A stretch of DNA of 64,000 bases, from contig NMRA01000469.1 in NCBI GenBank assembly GCA_002633005.1, forward strand, positions 173,573-237,572, in the 5' to 3' direction. The stretch comes from Phoronis australis. Taxonomy: Eukaryota; Phoronida; Phoronidae. The translations under genes and the position numbers were made by a program. Below are positions 56,581 to 64,000 of the stretch, in pieces. The notes beneath the pieces are model-generated. The model saw nothing but the letters and a program-made list of their open reading frames with translations, ran no database searches and was not told the origin of the DNA. The stretch's first letter is position 1. Every line of letters starts with the position of its first letter.

Positions 56581-59500
56581 CTTTAACAGAGTGAACATGA
56601 TTTTGTAATGAGACAAAATAGTGTGTGACGAAATGCAATATACAACACTGTGAAACTGAACACAATATGCAATGAAATATAATCTACAGCAAAACGCAAT
56701 ATGAGCAGGCAGTGTTGCCTAGTTGATAAGTGCCCGTTTTCTTTACTCGAGGTCGTGGGTTTAAGTCCCACCAGGTCACCCAGCTAAACCCTTGAGCCAG
56801 GTTTCTAGCTCCTCAGCTCGGTTTTAACCATATATTAGTAAAGCATAAAAATGGTTCCAGGTGATCAGGGCAAAGGGCCGACATGCGAGGCCACCACACG
56901 TCTGGTACAATGTAAATCATAATGCTTGCAATTATTTTTTTAATATAAAAACGCAATGTGACCATACACAACATGCAATGAAACATAACAGGGAAAGAAT
57001 TGATGTACAATAATATTAAAATTAAAACATTAAAATTTGATACCAATAACAATGTTAAAAGGACGCTTTGCTACTGACTGTTTAGCTGTCAAATTAAAGA
57101 AGCAGTCTATGGTTTAAGCACACCACCTTCATCTGATAGAATAAACAAATTAAAGTAAAACGCACCTTCTATATAAAAGTTTTGATTTTGACAACATATC
57201 GTTTTAAAACTGACCCTAATTATTGATCGACAGAAGGTATTCCTGGGAGTGGAAAGAACCAAAAGGTTTATGGATGGCAAAATATGCTGGTGTCTAGATC
57301 AATGCTGGAGTACTATATGGTTCATTGCAATGGCCAAAATATGCTGGTGTCTAGATCAATGCTAGAGTAATATATGGTACATTGCAATGGCCAAATTTGC
57401 TTTCACCACATGAAATATGACCAACAAAATGGACTCAAGGAATGCTAGACAGTATTCTGTACACTGCATTGGTCATTTTTGTTTTCAGTACAGGCCAAAT
57501 AGACTCACAGTACACTTATTGGAAGACTGTATTGGCCATTTTGCTTCCAGCAATAATAAACTTTCGCTTCCATACAAGTCTAGAATCATGTTCTTTGCAA
57601 AACTGAGAATACAAAAGTAGCAGTTAAGAAGTAGAAATTTCAAGAAAAGTAGGACAACGTAAAAAACAGGAATACGTCTTAGAAGTAGGAATCGGGAGGC
57701 TTGTTTGTTTCTCAAAAATACTAAACGTGAGAATGGGAAAACGAAAGTGTAGAAATTAGGTGTTGGTAAAATGGCAAATTTGAATTGATTAATTAGAAAC
57801 TTATCACCTTAGATTTTTCACATAAACTAAATGTATTTCACAACGATCCCAACAACAATACATAACTGCCATCTAGTGAAACATTGTGAAGGTACTGTGA
57901 TCTTGAAACTTGCATGCTTTTGAGAAACTCAAATTACATAACATTTTTATGTGACAGTTAAAATAGCTCAAGTCAGTGAACCCCTAATTTTTTTATTTAA
58001 TTCAGAAAAAAACAAGGGCCATCAATTTGAAATAAGACACCCATCCAAAAAAATTTAACTACATAACTTTTTGTGTAGACGCCAAAAGACTAAAATTTGA
58101 ATTACTCAAAATCCAGAAAAATTACTTAGCACGCAGACGTAAGAAAAAACAGGAAACATAATTAAAGCCATTAAAACATTAAACTGACATTATGCAATGA
58201 AATTAATGTTTTCAAAAAGTGTGAACTGGTAAAATTAATTACCAGTGTAAATTTTGAATATTAAACAGATATGCTTAAGCTCAGTTGTTTGCTAGCAGAA
58301 AAACTAATTATGTGACCCTCACTTTGTTTTGCAGATTTATAAAAGGCAAGGTTAAAATAAAACTGTGGAACCCTTTAAATAACATAACATACTTAGCTTT
58401 GAATACACTACACTTACATGTTATGAGAACAACACATGAATCTGCACAACATCATTTGTTTGAAAATAGGACTTACAAAATGTTGTTGTCAGTATCAAAT
58501 TCATTGAGGAGCACGGCGTTGTATGAGTAGTAGACAAATGAGAGGTACTTTATCCATGAGAACCAGTCTGGCAGGTTCTTTGTGTAATAACCCCCTGAAA
58601 CAGATTGGTGGAATATGTCAAATATGGCTGAATGAAGAACCTGGTACTTGCAATTAGTAATTATAATACCGTTTCTCCAAGATAGTTCTCTTTAAGGTGT
58701 AGCTTGTCGATAATTTAAATGACCAACAGGGATGATATTTTATTAACAAATGTCCAAAATCAACTACACAAATTCCAAATTCCTTCAAAACAACAAGTGC
58801 TGAATCCATACTGCACGCAACAGACCTGTTAACACTTTGTACATGTACTAGAGACACACTGCACACAACTGACCTATTAACACTGTGTACATGTACTAGA
58901 GACACACTGCACACAACAGACCTATTAACACTGTGTTGATGTACTGCACACACTGTGGCTACACACAACGGATGTGTTAACACTGTGTACAAGTACTGCA
59001 GACACACTGCACACTACAGACCTATTAACAATGTGTTCATGTACTAGAGACACACTGCACACAACAGACCTATTAACACTGTGTTCATGTACTAGAGACA
59101 CACTGCACACAACAGACCTATTAACACTGCGTTGATGTACTGCACACACTGTGGCTACACACAACGGCTGTGTTATCACTGTACAAGTACTGCAGACACA
59201 CTGCACACTACAGACCTATTAACACTGGGTTCATGTACTAGAGACACACTGCACACTACAGACCTATTAACAGTGTGTTCACGTACTGCAGACATACTGC
59301 ACACAACAGACCTGCTAACATAAAGGACAACATAGCCACCGCAGCACACGTTATAGCTGTCTTCAGATCACTCGTTGAAGCACCGATGAAGAAGCCAAAA
59401 CTCTACAAACATGAATAAGCTCCAGTAAGACAACATGGTTACTAAGCAGCAGAATTTATACAACAATAACCACACACTTTTGTAAATAGTCTACTGACTA

Positions 59501-62500
59501 TCATCACAAGAGCTTACAGTAACTGCTCCAGATCTTTGGGACAAAAAAGCATTAATTATGTAAAAAAGTGGGGGTGTTTGAAATATGCACAATGAACACA
59601 ATATTTGTAAGTCGATGTGCAAAAGATGTGTGAAATGACAATAAGCAGTAGCTATAGAATGAATTTTGTAGATTGGTCGACCTCCAACGTTGACACTAAC
59701 AAAACAAATACAGTACAAAGGTGGGAGAATGTCAGGCTTTCTCATGTAAAAGCATGGTTTAAAATTGCATGTAAATAGAAAAAATTGGCATATTAAGGGA
59801 TATTGTGAATAGCATGATAATTTTAAGCACACTCACAAATGTCTAACAACTTGTGTAACATGTGGAGCACCATTAGAAGGATGTCAGCGCACATATCACT
59901 ATTCTCAATCTAGACATATCACTAACAGTAAACAGTGTACCACCGTGCCAAAAGGGTTCCTTTGTCACAACCACCCAACTATCAACAACCACTTATCGGA
60001 ATACTACAGCGCGCCCTTTTGTTTCTGTGTCACATAACAAGAACACTATGCATCCGTGGAGCACTTGACGCACAGTAGTACATTGCTTCATGCTAATTAC
60101 TATTTTACATTGAAATTAGCTTCTTATTTCTCATTCAGATGTGAATAAAGTTTTTTAGGCCCATTCACATACACATTAAAAATCTGTGAAAGTAACTACT
60201 TGAAAAGTCTTCCGACAAGCAATGTATAATCAAAAGCTAAATACCTAACAGGGATTCTAAGGTAATCCAATCTGTCTAATGTCTGACTGATGCCAGCACA
60301 TCCCAGCTGTAAAAATCCTTGTATTGAGTCTCATCAAGTCTGTCAACAAGCTGCTCGTTTGTTGAGTACTTTAAAATGGCTCGACAGGTTTAAACAATCA
60401 TTATCAACTGACAAGCAAGACCTTGTCAAGGGGTGCCACTGTAGTCGAAAACCTCCGAAAATCAACTGGGGCAGGCACATGTTTGCACTAGATTTGATCA
60501 TCATATGTCAAGCAGCTTCTGGGATAATCCACAGACACGCAAAGTTATCAGATGATGGATGGATGGATGATGTATGTTGACTATGTGTGACCACAGAACA
60601 GTTGGTGGGCAATTTAAAAATGGCTACAAAGCATATGTTATATTAAAAGGACTCCTAACTCGGTTTTGGCCAATTAACCGATACTAAAAACAACTTTCTC
60701 ATCCAGCTCTCTGAAACAAAGCAATGCTCTGTACCCCTTGACAACCCTAAAAAATTTGGGAGGAACTTGAACATGCACCCCTTTCAAAATCTGCTAAACA
60801 GGCAAGCATGAAATCTTCATAACAGGGTTCAGTATCCTTATAAGTTAATACCCTTATGGGTCAAAAGACTTAATGCCACCAGACCCAATTAAGCAACACA
60901 TCCCTATACAGACAGGGAATCCGAGTATCTCAGGATAACACATCCTTCCCTATACAGACAGGGAATCCGCGTCTCACGGATAACACATCCCTCCCTATAC
61001 AGACAGGGAATCCGAGTATCTCAGGATAACACATCCCTCCCTATACAGACAGGGAATCCGAGTATCTCAGGATAACACATCCCTCCCTATACAGACACGG
61101 AATCAACGTGTCTCAGGGATAACACATCCCTCCCTATATACAGACGGGGAATCTGCTCTCTCTGAGGCAACACACAGGATCTCCAGCACAACACATGCCT
61201 ATGCACATAAGGAATGGCAGTATTTCTGAGACAATTGTTGAAGGTTACCTGAGCTGTAAGACATGTTGTTAGAACAACAAACCATGTCAAGAAATAAGCA
61301 GATACGTGTGTGTTGAGATTAGCCATCCAGTAGACGATAGTCAGGTTGACAGTTGGCATGATGACCATTATTGGCAGCTCACTCAGCATTTTAGCCAGGT
61401 AAAATGAGGACAGTCGGTAGGCACCAGATGCTCGCTCCTTGTTAGTCACTGCACGCTCATCAGGGACTGAAACAAGTAACGTACATTGAAGTCAAAATTA
61501 CAGCACATATAAACTTCAAAATTTGGTAACAGTGATTATACATTCTGTTCAGTAGATTCACAGGTCCTGAACACAGGTTTTGATCTCTGTGGCTGAAGAG
61601 TACAGACCAACATGAGTGACACAGAATGTAAGGTGACCACTAAAATACACTTTAGCAAAGTGTGAGAGGTGATGAGCACTGCCAGCACACTTACATGACT
61701 GTATGGCATCAATCATAGGGTTGAAGCCCCAATAGACGATAGTGAAGAACATCTGTAACAGAAACAACACAATGCATCATCACAGCACATGAAACACTTA
61801 TAACTACAAAATTCAACTAACCAGTGACTTCTGTGCTAACAGTCACTTACAGGGGTCCTGCACTTTGCAAAGCAGTTTGATGTAATATATGTTATTCACT
61901 GGTGAAAACTGGTTCTCTAAATGCAGGACCCCTGTAACAGTGTGATGCATGCACATACACTTAGGACTAAAATTCATAAATTAGCAGTCCACAAATACTC
62001 GACAATTTGAAACTTTAACGATATCAGGTGTTTTGAAGGAGCTGCGCACAATAACAACAGTTTTCATGTCTTTTAACACTGTTGTGAATACCTACAATTT
62101 TCCAAAGTAGTTTCTGTGCTTATGGTACACAAATTGAACATGGCATTAATTTAATGCTACGACGTATCTTTTATATAAAATTAGACAACAGCATTTTGCA
62201 TTCAAAATTTGACTGTGCGCAACTCTTCCTACATGTCTCAAGGCATTTTAATACTTTCAAAAGTATTACTACGAAGTGCATATCAGAGTAAGCAGACAGA
62301 AACCACAACAATACGAACCCACATAAGTAGGCATATAAAAAAATGTCTGTCAATAGAAGTGAAAAGTAAAGCAGTTACATTATGCGTTAGATCAAGGAGA
62401 ATGATATTCATGCGCATACCCAGCCTTCAATATGGGGGGCTCGAATTCCCAACGTTGTGGAACTTTTGGTAACAAAATAGCTGGCGGACTAAAAAAAACA

Positions 62501-63845
62501 GGCACACCACTGTGAACTGCGCGTTTGTGCTTGTTTAGTGCACTTTTGTCTCATTTTCTCAGACTTTTTGTTTCTCACAGGCAGACCTTTTTGCCCACTG
62601 GGTGCGCGCACGATATTAATCAACATACCACACCCATCCTATCATTCAGTGTTATCTCAGATCTTGGTAGTTGGAACCACAAGAGACCAACTACAACAGC
62701 CAGGACAAAAGACTGGGATATTTGGAGTTTGGAGAGAATTCTTGGACGAGACTGCTTGAACGTTCTCATAGTAAGTACTGTCAACTGAGTAAAGAAAGAG
62801 ACTGGCCACTTGCCATCGAAGTGGTACGAGCTTTCATTATGCGGCAGGAATGATACTCGACTTTCTGTAAAGAGACTCCAGCCTTTGACTTGGAATGCCA
62901 CAGGTAGAATACGCTAAAAAGCACAGGTGCCCGAAAGGTAATAATCCACCATCTCGATGCAGCCTCTGCTGCTGCTGCTATGTAACACATGATTACACTG
63001 AAGAAACAGAGTTGGATATTTTTAGAAATATTGCATTTTGAGCACCTGTGCTTGAAGGCAACAAAGTTTATTTATTACTGCGACTAATTCTACAATTACT
63101 GCAAAAGTACTGTACAATTGTATTAAAAAGAATGCAGATTTTAGTATTGCATGTCTAAAACAATTATTGCTGTCGTGTCCTCAGTGGGAAAATTTAATTG
63201 TCAATAAAACTTGTGCAGACAAACAGAGAAGCCAACATGGAATAGGACTGTCCTGGATTACACTGCAACACTCTAATTCAATGTCACAGTATTTATCCAT
63301 AATGTTGCAACATCCATCAAGCACCTAATATTGGTCTTGTTTTCATGCCAATGTCAACAAAATATTATTGCTGTCAATTGTAAACCAAATAGAATCCCCT
63401 TTCTTGAAGACACCTGTTTAATTTCTGTACTTTTAAGCAGGTTGAAATCGAGAATATTTCCATGGCCATACACCTCGACGGTTTCGGACATGACCTGTAA
63501 TAATGTGCCTGACATTCCAAAATGAGGCCAATGAAAACAACGCTCTTTTGTACCTTGGGACAAAGGGGAGTACTGTCGCTCAGTGTAGTCCCGTAGATCA
63601 TCCTCCAGGTAAAGTTACCAAGTGACTACAAACCATTTATTAGAACATTTTATGAACAGAGATTACTTAAACTCTAACCTTTATTGTCATCCATGTGCAT
63701 AACAACATCTCCATTCAGCGTGTCCATCATTTCATTGCCATAGCAACCATCACTCAGTTGCACCTTTATCTCATTTGCCTCCATACTTGATAAGCTCACG
63801 CTAGACTGTGACTGCTTTATCAGATTGAAATTGCTGTCTTTCAAC
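56379..63845 (-). CDS. Gene C: ABCG-family half-transporter, 3' part (linker and transmembrane domain)
   Basis: Exons on the minus strand: 63845-63679, 62864-62629, 61752-61695, 61466-61249, 59402-59312, 58594-58477, 56580-56379. All phases fit and give 362 residues ending in TAA. A polar linker (MDDNKESRVSF) leads into the WPVSFFTQLTVLTMRTFKQS segment typical of ABCG proteins just before the first membrane helix. Membrane helices follow, with the ABCG marks NKERASGAYRLSSFYLAK, ELPIMVIMPT, GGYYTKNLP and W-KYLSFVYYSYN. Then come an extracellular loop with two cysteines (LCAGSNVTDFDEC) and a last helix. The ATP-binding half must be encoded beyond the right edge. ABCG half-transporters dimerise and move lipids, sterols or drugs; the substrate here is unknown. 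It is not close enough to ABCG1, 2, 5 or 8 for me to name it. Confidence 0.9.
56706..56935 (+). repeat. tRNA-derived SINE, family 1, plus orientation
   Basis: GTTGCCTAGTTGATAAGTG (A-box-like), ACTCGAGGTCGTGGGTTTAA (B-box-like), then AGCATAAAAATGGTTCCAGG and CACACGTCTGGTACAATG, ending near TGCTTGCAATTATTT. This is the same order as the copy at 43605-43835. It lies in the last intron of gene C. Confidence 0.75.
57278..57391. repeat. Two-copy tandem repeat, 57-bp unit
   Basis: CAAAATATGCTGGTGTCTAG occurs at 57278 and again 57 bases on; each unit ends with a CATTGCAATGGC-like phrase. It lies in the last intron of gene C. Confidence 0.85.
58477..58594 (-). CDS. Gene C exon: re-entrant region before the extracellular loop
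   Basis: The acceptor is TTTCAG|GGGGTT and the donor TTTT|GTAAGT; 118 nt. It encodes GYYTKNLPDWFSWIKYLSFV and YYSYNAVLLNEFDTDNN, the strongly conserved ABCG stretch after helix 5. Confidence 0.92.
58810..59325. repeat. Minisatellite, about 48-bp unit with longer variants, abutting an exon
   Basis: Units of the type CTGCACACAACAGACCTATT plus AACACTGTGTTCATGTACTAGAGACACA recur, with some variant units containing CACACTGTGGCTACACACAACG. The last unit overlaps the donor of the gene C exon 59402-59312. The open frames on both strands with VCSVSLVH-like words are repeat artefacts. Confidence 0.85.
59312..59402 (-). CDS. Gene C exon: helix 5
   Basis: The acceptor is TTGTAG|AGTTTT and the donor GCAG|GTCTGT; 91 nt. 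It encodes SFGFFIGASTSDLKTAITCA and AVAMLSFMLAG. The last nine bases and the donor are homologous to the unit of the adjoining minisatellite. Confidence 0.88.
59403..60895 (-). other. Gene C intron sequence
   Basis: No exon or clear repeat was recognised, apart from a short GATG run near 60558. The open frame at 60290-60580 has no recognisable protein features. Confidence 0.5.
60896..61170. repeat. Minisatellite, 46-bp unit, about six copies
   Basis: Units ACACATCCCTCCCTATACAG plus ACAGGGAATCCGAGTATCTCAGGATA; the first is missing a few bases and the last two are diverged. The array lies in the gene C intron, about 80 bases beyond the donor of exon 61466-61249. Confidence 0.88.
61249..61466 (-). 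CDS. Gene C exon: helices 3 and 4
   Basis: The acceptor is TTTCAG|TCCCTG and the donor CAG|GTAACC; 218 nt. It encodes PDERAVTNKERASGAYRLSS, FYLAKMLSELPIMVI, TIVYWMANLN and WFVVLTTCLTAQ. NKERASGAYRLS is the ABCG connecting-helix signature. Confidence 0.93.
61695..61752 (-). CDS. Gene C exon: helix 2 segment
   Basis: The acceptor is GTTACAG|ATGTTC and the donor TCAT|GTAAGT; 58 nt. It encodes MFFTIVYWGFNPMIDAIQS, aligned with the GLLFF...FPLFNAIF region of ABCG proteins. Confidence 0.88.
61850..61934. mobile_element. Very small MITE (85 bp), TA-flanked
   Basis: CAGGGGTCCTGCA at the left end and TGCAGGACCCCTG at the right end are perfect inverted repeats, each bordered by TA (61848-61849 and 61935-61936). 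An internal CTGCACTTTGCAAAGCAG adds a second small hairpin. Confidence 0.8.
62629..62864 (-). CDS. Gene C exon: entry to the transmembrane domain, helix 1
   Basis: The acceptor is TTTACAG|AAAGTC and the donor GTG|GTATGT. It encodes YHFDGKWPVSFFTQLTVLTM, RTFKQSRPRILSKLQ and the helix FVLAVVVGLLWFQL. A donor 3 bases earlier is possible. Confidence 0.88.
62865..63678 (-). other. Gene C intron
   Basis: No repeat was recognised. Overlapping open frames at 63354-63601 were considered as exons and set aside, because the flanking exons already join in phase. Confidence 0.55.
63679..63845 (-). CDS. Gene C exon: linker between the ATP-binding and membrane domains
   Basis: The acceptor is ATGCAG|GTTGAA and the donor AAAG|GTTAGA; 55 full codons. 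Polar, serine-rich and acidic (SQSSVSLSSMEANEIKVQL, then GDVVMHMDDNK). It is assigned by phase and position, since the linker is poorly conserved; it is the least certain exon of the gene. Confidence 0.65.
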
Positions 63846-64000
63846 CTGCATTTAACAACAAAGCCATGTGTACTACAATTGACACACAATTTCTGTGTTT
63901 CCTTAGCAAAAGTTTAATTTTTAAGTCACAATGAGCGCAGTTTTCATCCTTTTGTATTTATTCCACATGTAACGCCAACACACGAAGCTTGAATGGGAAG

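Noticed and set aside
58654-59323. Cysteine- and valine-rich frames (VCSVSLVH repeats) on either strand
   Set aside because: They are products of the 48-bp minisatellite next to a gene C exon.
60290-60580. 96-residue frame in a gene C intron
   Set aside because: No domain, no splice context and no homology that I recognise.
63354-63601. Candidate exon of gene C between 62864 and 63679
   Set aside because: The exons at 63845-63679 and 62864-62629 already join in phase to give a plausible ABCG linker. This frame has no ABCG similarity that I can see.

Overview
The window is animal (metazoan) genomic DNA, AT-rich. It has long introns, GT-AG splice sites, tRNA-derived SINEs, MITE-like elements, a decayed non-LTR retrotransposon, many minisatellites, two N gaps and isolated N bases. 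The gene content (Golgi class I alpha-mannosidases and an ABCG half-transporter) and the dense repeats suggest a highly heterozygous marine invertebrate. I cannot tell a hemichordate, amphioxus or lophotrochozoan source apart from the sequence alone.

Three protein-coding genes can be assembled from exons whose phases join without conflict. Gene A (minus strand, 22880 to 2134, ten coding exons, about 646 residues) is a complete Golgi mannosyl-oligosaccharide alpha-1,2-mannosidase of the MAN1A type (GH47). Gene B (plus strand, 23672 to 47779, about 579 residues) is a divergent paralogue of gene A, with the same intron positions plus one extra intron. The two start codons face away from each other across 791 bp (22881-23671), so they probably share a bidirectional promoter region. 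Gene C (minus strand, 63845 to 56379, seven exons) is the 3' part of an ABCG half-transporter. It holds the linker and the whole transmembrane domain; the ATP-binding domain lies beyond the right edge.

Exons 2-4 of gene B occur twice, in two tandem blocks (24863-33292 and 33294-38585). The blocks meet at a single N and differ by large indels. All six exon differences are synonymous, and the three exons add up to 395 nt, so both sets cannot be spliced together in frame. Two haplotypes laid end to end by the assembler is the likeliest explanation. The second block ends in a 64-bp tandem array made from the end of exon 4 and its splice donor, which runs into an N gap.

The rest is intron and repeat. 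A dispersed non-coding repeat (around 10-10.8 kb, 11.4-13.6 kb, 26.1-27.4 kb, 28-30 kb, 51.7-52.3 kb and 55.3-55.7 kb) carries recurrent perfect matches to the CTCF core motif. A non-LTR retrotransposon (52270-55331) sits inside one copy, flanked by an 11-bp target duplication. In gene A intron 1 a three-level nest of mobile elements can be read, with its empty site preserved in a neighbouring SINE copy. Functionally, genes A and B would trim Man9-type N-glycans in the Golgi, and gene C would be a membrane exporter with no evident link to them.
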